Shown here: positions 36,649-44,563 of the stretch, piece by piece | Numbering within the stretch: the first letter of the stretch is position 1 | Layout: every line of letters starts with the position of its first letter | NCBI GenBank assembly: GCA_020349885.1 | Contig: CP070701.1 | Span: forward strand, 1,972,339 to 2,036,338 | Direction: 5' to 3' | Source: Acidobacteriota bacterium | Lineage (GTDB): Bacteria; Acidobacteriota; G020349885 | DNA: 64,000 bases | The notes under the pieces: model-generated | What the model was told of the DNA's origin: nothing | Databases searched by the model: none | The model's input: only the letters and a program-made list of their open reading frames with translations | Program-made: the position numbers and the translations under genes

Positions 36649-38751
36649 ATGCATAAACTCCTCAAGGTGCTCCTGGGCATCATCCTGGTTTTCATCCTCT
36701 TAGGAGGAGGGTATTTCCTATACCGTCGAAGCGCCCGTCCTTCCCCTCCCCGCATGATCCTGCTCGGGTTTGACGGTCTCGACAATCTGTTGCTCGACCG
36801 TTTGATTGCCGAGGGGAAGCTCCCCAATTTTCAAACGCTCCGCGAGGAGGGTGCATGGGGAGACCTGCGAACGATTCAGCCCATGCTTTCACCCATCGTG
36901 TGGACGAGCGTCACCACGGGGCGCCACCCCGAGACTCATTGGATTTTCCATTTCTTCGAGGAGGACGAGAAGGGGAAAATGCGTCCCGCCTCGTCGCTCG
37001 GGCGGCGCGCGCCGGCCTTCTGGAACATTGCCCCGCACTACGGCGTCCGGTGCGGCGCCGTAGGCTGGTACTCCTCATGGCCGGCCGAACTGGTTGAAAA
37101 CAGTTTTCTCATTACGAACCAGATCAGCACGTACCCCGTCGACAATCCGCCCGAGGAGCCCATGGGCCTCACGTACCCGCCGGAGCTGGAGCTGGAGCTG
37201 ATGGAGCGCTTCGCCCCGCCCAAACAATCCGACGAGGCGTTGTCGGTTTTTCTGAATCCGCCCTTCGACGACCTTTCCGAGGAAAGCCGGGCCGCCGTGC
37301 GGCATTTCTATACGCATCTTGCCGTGGTGAACTTTCAACGCGCCGCCACGCCCTACCTGGTGGAAAGGTTTCGTCCGGAGCTCCTCGGCGTGTACTTCAA
37401 ATTTCCCGACGCCCTCTCCCACCTCTTCGCGGACTATTCGCCGCCGCCGCTTCCCGGCCTCCCCGAGGAGGACATCCGGGCGTTCGGCGAAGCCGTGGAT
37501 CGGTGCTACGTCTTTCTCGACGGCATCGTCGGGGAGTTTATGGCGATGATGGGGGAGCACACGACGCTGGTCATCTGCTCTGACCACGGCTTTCGCGGCG
37601 GCGACCGCAGGCCTCTCGTCTCGGCCAAGGCCAAGGAGAATCCCGTCGCGTGGCACCGCCTCGACGGAGTGGTCATGCTCTACGGAGGCGGCGTCAAACG
37701 AGGGCACCGCATCTCAGAGGCCTCCATCTACGACATCGCGCCCACGGCGCTCTATCTGTCAGGCATCCCTCTTTCCAAAGAGCTCAAAGGCGGCGTGATT
37801 TGGGAGGCCCTGGACGTTTCCGATCGGGAAAACGCCCCAACCGTGGCTGACTATGCGGACGTTCCCAGGGAGAAGGTCACCACGGAGGTGCAAACGGACA
37901 TCGACGCCATGCGCGAGGAGCTCCAGGCTCTCGGATACATCGGCGGCGGGGAAGGAGACGAGGGCGGTGATCCGAGGGGCAAGGAACGCACCCTATGGAG
38001 GATTAATCGCGGGACGATCCTGTTTCATGACGAGGAATGGGACAAGGCCCTGGCCGTTTTCCGGGGGGTGCTGAAGCTGGATCCCTCCTCGGCAACGGCC
38101 CACCAGTTCATGGGAATGATAGAACGCAAGCAGGGCGATCTCGCCGCGGCCAAGGAGTATCTCGCGGAGGCGCTTGAACTGAAGCCGGACAACGTGACGG
38201 CCTGCCTGGAGATCGCAGAAATCCATGAGACGCAAAAAGAGGATGCGGAAGCTCTCGCCGTGCTCCAAAGTGGCGTCGACGCCGTTCCGCACACCTCCAA
38301 ATTGCGCTACCGTCTCGCCATGGCCCATGCGCGTTTGGGACGACTCGACGAGGCCGTGCAAGAGCTCGAGGCGGGTGTTTCCTACGCCGAGGACGATGAG
38401 GAAGCGTCCTCGTTCTACAACATGCTGGGCGTCTTCCACGGCGGGCGCGGGCGCCACGGGAAGGCCGAGGCGGCTTTGTTGGAGGCCCTTCGCCTCTACC
38501 CCGGCTACTACAAGTACCATGCGAACCTGGGCATCCTCTACCGGAGGATGGAGGATTTCGAGAAGGCGCTCGAGCAATTCCGGGAAGCCGAACAAGCGTC
38601 CCCGGACAACGTCGCGGTGCTGAACGAGCTGGGAAGGACGGCCCTCGAGGCCGGAAAAATATCCGAGGCCGCGGCGTATTTCGAGCGCTCCCTGGCCAAG
38701 GCGCCGCAGCAGCCGGAGATTCGAGCGCTCCTTTCCCAAACCGCGCCGTAG
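36649..38751 (+). CDS. Membrane-anchored type I phosphodiesterase/alkaline phosphatase-fold protein with TPR tail
   Basis: The protein has 700 residues: an N-terminal membrane helix (LLKVLLGIILVFILLGGGYFLY), then the alkaline-phosphatase superfamily fold with metal residues in MILLGFDGLD, the nucleophile threonine or serine region LSPIVWTSVTTGRHPETHWI, and late ligands in VICSDHGFRGG and HRLDGVVMLYG. This matches the type I phosphodiesterase/nucleotide pyrophosphatase family (substrate unknown). From ~445 to 695 there are about seven TPR-like repeats (AKEYLAEALELKPDN, ALEQFREAEQASPDN). The first domain and the TPRs would lie in the periplasm. Confidence 0.85.
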   Translation: MHKLLKVLLGIILVFILLGGGYFLYRRSARPSPPRMILLGFDGLDNLLLDRLIAEGKLPNFQTLREEGAWGDLRTIQPMLSPIVWTSVTTGRHPETHWIFHFFEEDEKGKMRPASSLGRRAPAFWNIAPHYGVRCGAVGWYSSWPAELVENSFLITNQISTYPVDNPPEEPMGLTYPPELELELMERFAPPKQSDEALSVFLNPPFDDLSEESRAAVRHFYTHLAVVNFQRAATPYLVERFRPELLGVYFKFPDALSHLFADYSPPPLPGLPEEDIRAFGEAVDRCYVFLDGIVGEFMAMMGEHTTLVICSDHGFRGGDRRPLVSAKAKENPVAWHRLDGVVMLYGGGVKRGHRISEASIYDIAPTALYLSGIPLSKELKGGVIWEALDVSDRENAPTVADYADVPREKVTTEVQTDIDAMREELQALGYIGGGEGDEGGDPRGKERTLWRINRGTILFHDEEWDKALAVFRGVLKLDPSSATAHQFMGMIERKQGDLAAAKEYLAEALELKPDNVTACLEIAEIHETQKEDAEALAVLQSGVDAVPHTSKLRYRLAMAHARLGRLDEAVQELEAGVSYAEDDEEASSFYNMLGVFHGGRGRHGKAEAALLEALRLYPGYYKYHANLGILYRRMEDFEKALEQFREAEQASPDNVAVLNELGRTALEAGKISEAAAYFERSLAKAPQQPEIRALLSQTAP

Positions 38752-38756
38752 CTCAG

Positions 38757-38789
38757 AAAAAAACGGAGGCGGGATCGAGCCCGCCTCCG
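38757..38789 (-). terminator. Intrinsic terminator of the outer-membrane protein gene
   Basis: A perfect 10-bp stem CGGAGGCGGG/CCCGCCTCCG with a 6-base loop, followed on the minus strand by seven T. It may also slow transcription coming from the plus-strand gene just upstream. Confidence 0.85.
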
Positions 38790-38844
38790 CGATAAATTTT
38801 CGGGAACCGGCGACGGCCTTTTCCCGCGGCCGTCCGCCGGATGG

Positions 38845-39888
38845 TTATCCGCCCCAGCGCCACCCGAGGCCGAGGTAGAAACCTTCGAGCGAAACGTCGC
38901 GGTCCCTGTCCTCCGCGTTCGCGGCCGCGTTGACGATTGGGGAGTTCGGCAGGTTGTCCCACCGGGAGAGGCGGTATCCCCCGCGAAGCTCAAGACCGAA
39001 GTTGAACGTGTAGGAGATCCCAAGCGCCAAATTCATCTTCGTCACCGTCTCGTCGGTCTCACGGGATACGGTGAAAATTTCCATCGGACTACCGAAAATT
39101 CCTTGCGGATCGTGGGTTTCCGTTCGCTTGGCTTCCGCGCTCCCCGACAGGTAAGCGAACGAGGCGCTCCCGTGAAACCTCAACCCCTCGACGGGTCCAA
39201 GGCGCTGGGAGCCCGTCAGCCCGATCATCGGGCCGTTCGCGCCGATGTCGCTTTCGCCCGTGGCCGTGTACATGTAGTCCGGGGGGTAGAAAAGCCAACC
39301 CCAGTTTTGTCGCTCGGTCTGGTCGTAATCAATGACGCTCCATCCGAGCAGCGCCCGCCACTGGGAATCGTCGTTGTCACGGTTTAAAACGCGGATGTAG
39401 TAGACGCTCCATTCCGTCAGCTCGGCCTCGAAGTTCGCCCTCACGTCAGTAGCGACGAGGGGAAACCCCAGCAAGAAATCCGTCCAGAAGGTCGGCTCGA
39501 GAGTCGATGGGTAAAGAGGGGCGTCATCCCGGGCTACCTCATCCTCTTCCTTTGCTCCGGCGTAGCTTACGCCAAAGCCGTGCTTTCCCTTGCGGATGTA
39601 GTTAAACTCAATCACGGGTGCAACGTCGTCCTCGTCATCAAGCCCCAAAAAGAGGGGAGAATCGGAGTTGCCGATTCCCATATAGTAGGGCATGTACGGG
39701 TACATGTTGTAGGGTGCGGGATAAACATAACCAGCAACTCCCGCGAGGCGGTCGCTCAAGCCGTTGAAGTCGGTGAACCAGGCGTCGCCCGAGACTTCGA
39801 AGTAGTTCTCGGGCGCCTCGTCGGCAAAAAGCGCCGGCGCCGCAAGCACCATCGCCAGGGCCAGGGTTGTCACAAAGGTTTTTCGCAT
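38845..39888 (-). CDS. Outer-membrane beta-barrel protein
   Basis: The protein has 347 residues from the ATG at 39888; AAGGAG six bases upstream favours this over the ATG at 39894, which touches the Shine-Dalgarno. Signal ends near APALFA. The mature protein alternates aromatic and polar residues (FEVSGDAWFTDF, WSVYYIRVLNRD, LRGGYRLSRW) and ends FYLGLGWRWGG, a terminal strand typical of barrels. A tyrosine- and proline-rich loop YPAPYNMYPYMPYYMG may be surface exposed. The overall layout recalls Lpg1974/MOMP-like proteins, without certainty. It is transcribed alone, with its own promoter and terminator. Confidence 0.75.
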   Translation of the reverse strand: MRKTFVTTLALAMVLAAPALFADEAPENYFEVSGDAWFTDFNGLSDRLAGVAGYVYPAPYNMYPYMPYYMGIGNSDSPLFLGLDDEDDVAPVIEFNYIRKGKHGFGVSYAGAKEEDEVARDDAPLYPSTLEPTFWTDFLLGFPLVATDVRANFEAELTEWSVYYIRVLNRDNDDSQWRALLGWSVIDYDQTERQNWGWLFYPPDYMYTATGESDIGANGPMIGLTGSQRLGPVEGLRFHGSASFAYLSGSAEAKRTETHDPQGIFGSPMEIFTVSRETDETVTKMNLALGISYTFNFGLELRGGYRLSRWDNLPNSPIVNAAANAEDRDRDVSLEGFYLGLGWRWGG

Positions 39889-39934
39889 TTGCATCTCCTT
39901 TCGTGGTTGGTTTGTTTACTGTCCGTGCATTAAG

Positions 39935-39963
39935 AAGCTATCACACGGAAGCGTTTGGGTCAA
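39935..39963 (-). promoter_or_regulatory. Candidate sigma-70 promoter of the outer-membrane protein gene
   Basis: Minus strand TTGACC, 17 bp, TAGCTT, about 45 bp upstream of the start codon. Confidence 0.5.
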
Positions 39964-40037
39964 ACGGAATGAAAAAGCCGGCCCGGGCGAGGCCACCGTC
40001 GTCTCGCCGGGGGATGAGAGCCGCGCTCGAGGCGGAA

Positions 40038-40982
40038 CTACGGCCGCCGGACGATGTCGCCCTTCTGGTATCCGGAGCCCGTCGTCGCGGACGCGATCGA
40101 GGATTTCTCCTTCACCTCGGTCACCGTGATCGTGCCCACCTTCATGGTTTCCACGTCGATGACCTCTCCGGTATCGGGATCACGTATCTCCTGGCCGACG
40201 CGCAGCACCTCGAGCTTCTCCCCGACCTCGAGCCCGCTTCCCTGGCCCAGGTTGAGGTAGATCTTGCTGTCGGAAACGACGGCCGCGACCTTGCCCTCAA
40301 GCGGTGGCACCCAGGTGCCGGTGGAGGGCTCGATGTCCTCGGCGTCGGCGACGATCTCGGCGGCGAGGTTGTCGATGGATTTCGCGAGCACCTTCGACGC
40401 GATTCCCGAATCGTAGTTCTTGCCGAAGCCGGACCCGGCGAACATCCCCCTGCCGAACTTCTGTTTGCCTTCCGCCTCGTAGGCGTTGATGATCTCCGCC
40501 GTGGTCGTATCGATGAGGCGGGCGGTGAGGGAGGCCTTGCTGCTCACCATCTTTCCGCCGATTCCCCCTCCCCACTTCCATTTGCCCACCTGGGGAACGG
40601 CCCCGCCCCAGTCCGATATGCCGAATTCCGTGACTGAGCCCGTGATGATGAGCTGCACGCCGAGAAGCTTTCCGAACTTCACGGCGGTCGCCGGGTCGAT
40701 GTCGCCCGACATCGACAGGTTCTGCTCCTTCATCACGAGATTCAGCTTCTCGCGCTCGATGACGGAGAATTTCCCGCTCTTGACCAGCTCGGTCACGAGG
40801 TTGTCCGCCGCCGCGGTTTGAAGCTGCGTGTACGACCAGCCGTAGGGCCAGGACCCGTGGAGGGCCGACGTGTCGAAGTCCATCACGGCGACGCGGACCT
40901 TGGCCTTCTCCGTGTCCGTTTCCGAAAACCCGACCGCGGCCGCAAGCAGAAGAATTACGATGCAAGCTGAAACACGCTTCAT
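40038..40982 (-). CDS. CsgG/HfaB-like exported protein
   Basis: The protein has 314 residues from the ATG at 40982, which has GAGG eight bases upstream. A signal (VSACIVILLLAAAVGFSE) lacks a lipobox cysteine, unlike true CsgG. The body resembles the CsgG family: VRVAVMDFDTS, ADNLVTELVKSGKFSVIEREKLNLVMKEQNLSMSGDIDPATAVKFGKLLGVQLIITGSVTEFG, then SLTARLIDTTTAEIINAYEAEG. The last ~90 residues are an extra domain (KIYLNLGQGSGLEVGEKLEVLRVG) like the FlgT-C fold. CsgG proteins form outer-membrane secretion pores; without the lipidated cysteine a periplasmic role is equally possible. Confidence 0.8.
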   Translation of the reverse strand: MKRVSACIVILLLAAAVGFSETDTEKAKVRVAVMDFDTSALHGSWPYGWSYTQLQTAAADNLVTELVKSGKFSVIEREKLNLVMKEQNLSMSGDIDPATAVKFGKLLGVQLIITGSVTEFGISDWGGAVPQVGKWKWGGGIGGKMVSSKASLTARLIDTTTAEIINAYEAEGKQKFGRGMFAGSGFGKNYDSGIASKVLAKSIDNLAAEIVADAEDIEPSTGTWVPPLEGKVAAVVSDSKIYLNLGQGSGLEVGEKLEVLRVGQEIRDPDTGEVIDVETMKVGTITVTEVKEKSSIASATTGSGYQKGDIVRRP

Positions 40983-41089
40983 GTCATTGTCCTCTTCCAT
41001 TGAATGTTGTTAACCGAGATTTCCCGTATGGCCTTCTCTTCAACCTCCCGAACCCGCTTGTTCGAGCGATATTGCCACGGGAGCGTTTC

Positions 41090-41119
41090 ATCGTAGCTCT
41101 TCTCAGGCAGCCCCGTCAA
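41090..41119 (-). promoter_or_regulatory. Candidate sigma-70 promoter of the CsgG-like gene
   Basis: Minus strand TTGACG, 18 bp, TACGAT, giving a leader of about 100 nt. Confidence 0.45.
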
Positions 41120-41247
41120 GCTTCCGTTTTTTCGTTCGTCGCGTTTCGCTCTGCGTCCACCGCGACCGGAAGCCGGGGGCCAGGGGTTGGGGGTCAGTTC
41201 CCAGTAGCCGGATTCTTGTAATATCGCAATAAGAGGCAGTATAGGCT

Positions 41248-42765
41248 TTATTTATATTTCATGAGTATGATGTTCACCATTTTCTCCGTTGCCCTTACCG
41301 CGGATATCGTCTGGTCGGAATCCACTCCAATGGTGCTGAAATATCTGTCATCGTGTTTCCATTCTATTACAGTCTCTACCAAAGCGCTCGTCTTTCCTCC
41401 CTGAGGGATTCTCGGCTGATAGTCCGTCAGCTCCGGAAGCTGAACGTTTTTTTGGGCCATCACCGATCTCAATGCATTCATGATAGCATCATAGCCGCCT
41501 GCTCCCGTGCCTGTTGCTTCCAATTCCTCGCCATTGAGCAATATTTTGACATACCCTATTCTTGCCCCGGTCATACTAATATCAGATTTCGCGTTCAAGA
41601 ATCTGAAAGGCATCTGCTTTGGCTGCTCAAATATGTCCTTGGCAATAAAATACAGGTCTTCCGGCATTACTGTCTTGCCGACTCCCCCTAATTCCCTCAC
41701 TCTGTTTGTAACTTTCTTCAAGGCTTCATCATCAAGTTCAAGGCCTATCTGCTCCAGATTCATCCGAATAGAGGATTCTCCAGACTGTTTTCCCAGAGGA
41801 TATGCTGTTGTAGTTGACTTCCCGAACCTTTCGGCACTCAATTTATTCATGTATAGGCGCGCTTTTCTGTCCCCGTCCGCATGAACCCCCGACGTCTGCC
41901 TATGCACATTCTCCCCTACAATCGGAGCCGTCGGCTGCATCCGAATTCCCGAAGCTGTTTCAACCATTCTTTTGAGTTCATAAAAACCTTCTTCTTCTAC
42001 TTTGAGGTCCAGATTCAGATAATCTTTAGCTCCCGCAACCACTGCATACAGTGAGCAGTTGCCCGCTCTTTCTCCTAATGTGTTTGCCGTGACGTGAATG
42101 CCATGCACTCCTGCTTTCAACGCTGATAAAGCATTGGCTGAGCCCAAATCGTAGTCATTGTGGGCGTGAAAATCAAAATGCGTTTCCGGAAACCTCGCAA
42201 GCATTTCTTTTACATATTTTTCAGTTGTCCAGGGGCTTAGAATTCCCAGAGTATCAGGGAGCATCACTCTTCTTACCTTCATTGCTTCCAGGCCTTTAAC
42301 CATCCGGAAAACATGATCTTCCGAGTGCATCATTCCATTCGACCAGTCTTCCAAATAGACATTGACCTGCATCCCCTTGCCCGCCGCATATTCCACGGTT
42401 TGGCCTATATCGCTTAAGTGCTCATCGAGGGTTTTCCCGAGCTGTTTGGAGCAATGATTCTCGGAACCTTTCGCCAAGAGGTTGATGACTTTCCCGCCGC
42501 TCTTGTTAATCCAGTCGACGCTTTCCGTCTTGTCCACGAAACCCAAGACTTCGATGGAGTCCAATCTATCGTTCTCTTTCGCCCAGGCGCATATCTTTCC
42601 AAGCGCTTCCTCGTCCTCTTTCACGGCCCTTGCGCTTGCAACCTCAATTCTGCCAATTCCCATCTCGATTAATTTCTTCGCGATATTGAGTTTTTCACTG
42701 GGTGAGAAAGAAACGTTATCCATCTGCTCCCCGTCTCTCAAGGTTGTATCCATAACTTCAGGCAT
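41248..42765 (-). CDS. 2-isopropylmalate synthase/citramalate synthase family protein
   Basis: The protein has 505 residues from the ATG at 42765, best spaced to GGAGG; ATGs at 42771 and 42780 are alternatives. DTTLRDGEQ opens the HMGL-like TIM barrel, with metal ligands in HFDFHAHNDYDLG and the GIHVTANTLGERAGNCSL segment. A C-terminal LeuA dimer/regulatory domain is present (ARIGYVKILLNGEELEATGTGAGGYDAIMNAL). Acetyl-CoA condensation with 2-ketoisovalerate (LeuA) or pyruvate (CimA) is expected; which one is not decidable here. No other leu or ilv gene is adjacent. The gene is visibly AT-richer than all its neighbours, suggesting acquisition. Confidence 0.88.
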   Translation of the reverse strand: MPEVMDTTLRDGEQMDNVSFSPSEKLNIAKKLIEMGIGRIEVASARAVKEDEEALGKICAWAKENDRLDSIEVLGFVDKTESVDWINKSGGKVINLLAKGSENHCSKQLGKTLDEHLSDIGQTVEYAAGKGMQVNVYLEDWSNGMMHSEDHVFRMVKGLEAMKVRRVMLPDTLGILSPWTTEKYVKEMLARFPETHFDFHAHNDYDLGSANALSALKAGVHGIHVTANTLGERAGNCSLYAVVAGAKDYLNLDLKVEEEGFYELKRMVETASGIRMQPTAPIVGENVHRQTSGVHADGDRKARLYMNKLSAERFGKSTTTAYPLGKQSGESSIRMNLEQIGLELDDEALKKVTNRVRELGGVGKTVMPEDLYFIAKDIFEQPKQMPFRFLNAKSDISMTGARIGYVKILLNGEELEATGTGAGGYDAIMNALRSVMAQKNVQLPELTDYQPRIPQGGKTSALVETVIEWKHDDRYFSTIGVDSDQTISAVRATEKMVNIILMKYK

Positions 42766-42952
42766 TTTCATCGCCTCCATACACTCGGTTAGCAGTTGAA
42801 AGTTTATAAAGCCTTCGTTTATGTAACTATCACTAAGTCAATATAATTGATTTGGGCGCGCGCCTCTCTTATTTATTATCCTACCACAAATTCCCTAATT
42901 GAACGGAACTGAGAGCTTGCCGGAGCGGCCGCGAGAGCCGACGGGCGCGCCC

Positions 42953-44545
42953 TTACCGAAGCCCGGCCAACTCCTGGAGCAGACGCCAGTTGGCGAGGCG
43001 CTCCTCCTGCGCCTTGAGGAGCGTTTCGGAGGGCTCCCCCTTCGCGTTGAAGTGCTTGGCAAAGCGCCCTTCGGTGCGGGCAAAAGAGATGAAGTCAGCG
43101 GGCTCCTTGGTCTTGGGGTTGACGTACCAGTCGTCCTTCAGGGCGGGGTTGCCCTTGAGGTCGAGGCGGTCGCTCAGGCGCTCTCCCTGGCGCGGGTCGT
43201 GTATCAAAAGGGGGAACGCGTGAGTGTTCACGGCGAGGCGCGCCTGCGCGACGGACGCGTCGTCGCCGATGCCGTGCTCGGGCGGGCAGGGCGTGTAGAC
43301 GTTGACCACGGAGGGGCCCGTGTATTCGTTCGCGGCCATCACGGCGCGGTAAAAGTGGTTGACATGCGCCGGCGTCGTCTGCGCCACGAACACGTCTGGA
43401 TGGTGCATGAGGGACAGGAGGCCGATTTCCTTGCGGCGCTCGGTCTTGCCCGGCTGCGCCTTCCCGAAATAGGACATCTTCGCCTCCTGGCTCATGAACG
43501 ACGCGGTGGAGGTCTGCCCCCCGGTGTTCGAGTAGACCTGTGTGTCGAGGACCAGCACGTTGATGTCCATCCCGCTCATGAGCATCCGGGAAAGGGCCTG
43601 AAAGCCGATGTCGAGCAAGGCGCCGTCGCCGCCGATCGCCCAGAGGCGCTTCTTCTCCCGGCCCGTCTGGTTCCATCGCCCGCGCACGCCCATCGCGACC
43701 GTGGCGATGTTCTCGAACAGCGAGTTCGTCCACGGGACCATGAAGGGGTTGTAGGGATAAGTGGAGCCGTACACTGTGTTGCAGCCCGTGGCGGCGACGA
43801 TCCCCGCGCTGTCGGGGCCGTAAACGTATCCCGTCGCCGCGAGCATCATGCGGATCGCCGTGGCCTCACCGCAACCCATGCACGAACCCCCTCCTCCGGT
43901 GTAGAGGAGCGAGCGGCCGGCGAGCATCATGTCGGCCAGGACCTTTTCGTGGATGTACTCGACCGGGGTGTCGGGAAGCGAGCCGAAAAACTCGAAGGCC
44001 TTCGCCCGCTCGTCCATCATGGGCTTCGTCTTCGCGACCATCTTGAGCGCGGCCTTGTCGCCGCAGACGGTCACGCACTCCGCGCAGCCCTTGCACTTCG
44101 TGGGGTCGACGAAGAGGCCAAACTGGCCCGGTTCCTTCCCCTTCTTCTTGGGCATGCCGTGGTACTTCACCGTCTCGGCGAACTGGTTTCTCAAAAAGTC
44201 CCGATGCTCCCCCTCCGAGACTTTCGAGAGCTCGGGCTCAAGCCTGGACTCCGGAACCACCTTGGCCAGGATGGCGGTGTCGGGACATTCCGTGACGCAA
44301 TCCATGCAGCCGGTGCATTTCTCACGTATGAATTCCGGTATCTCGGGAGCAATGTGGGAAAAATCCCGGAGCGTCGCGGTCCCCGCGGGAATGAGGCCCC
44401 GCGCGGCGTACTCGTCGGCGGGCAGCGCGGCGCTTGCGGTTCCGTCGGCGTAGGCCGCAAGCACCTGCTCCATGAACGCGTCGACGTCAACCAGCCCGCT
44501 CGGTTTTCCCGCCGCCGTGTTCTTCTCTTCCTCGTTCGCTTTCAT
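42953..44545 (-). CDS. Pyruvate:ferredoxin oxidoreductase, ferredoxin and TPP (delta/beta) part
   Basis: The 530-residue protein has two 4Fe-4S clusters of ferredoxin type (CTGCMDCVTECP and CKGCAECVTVCGDKA), then the TPP-binding beta domain: GGGGSCMGCGEATAIR, ATGCNTVYGSTYPYNP, and the GDGALLDIGFQ magnesium-TPP motif, ending in the QVYSNTGGQ signature. Domain order ferredoxin-beta with the alpha/gamma part in the preceding gene shows a split form of the usual single-chain enzyme. It oxidises pyruvate to acetyl-CoA and CO2, reducing ferredoxin, or works in reverse. GGAAAGAGAAG precedes the ATG. Confidence 0.93.
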   Translation of the reverse strand: MKANEEEKNTAAGKPSGLVDVDAFMEQVLAAYADGTASAALPADEYAARGLIPAGTATLRDFSHIAPEIPEFIREKCTGCMDCVTECPDTAILAKVVPESRLEPELSKVSEGEHRDFLRNQFAETVKYHGMPKKKGKEPGQFGLFVDPTKCKGCAECVTVCGDKAALKMVAKTKPMMDERAKAFEFFGSLPDTPVEYIHEKVLADMMLAGRSLLYTGGGGSCMGCGEATAIRMMLAATGYVYGPDSAGIVAATGCNTVYGSTYPYNPFMVPWTNSLFENIATVAMGVRGRWNQTGREKKRLWAIGGDGALLDIGFQALSRMLMSGMDINVLVLDTQVYSNTGGQTSTASFMSQEAKMSYFGKAQPGKTERRKEIGLLSLMHHPDVFVAQTTPAHVNHFYRAVMAANEYTGPSVVNVYTPCPPEHGIGDDASVAQARLAVNTHAFPLLIHDPRQGERLSDRLDLKGNPALKDDWYVNPKTKEPADFISFARTEGRFAKHFNAKGEPSETLLKAQEERLANWRLLQELAGLR

Positions 44546-44563
44546 GCTTCTCTTTCCTCCCTT

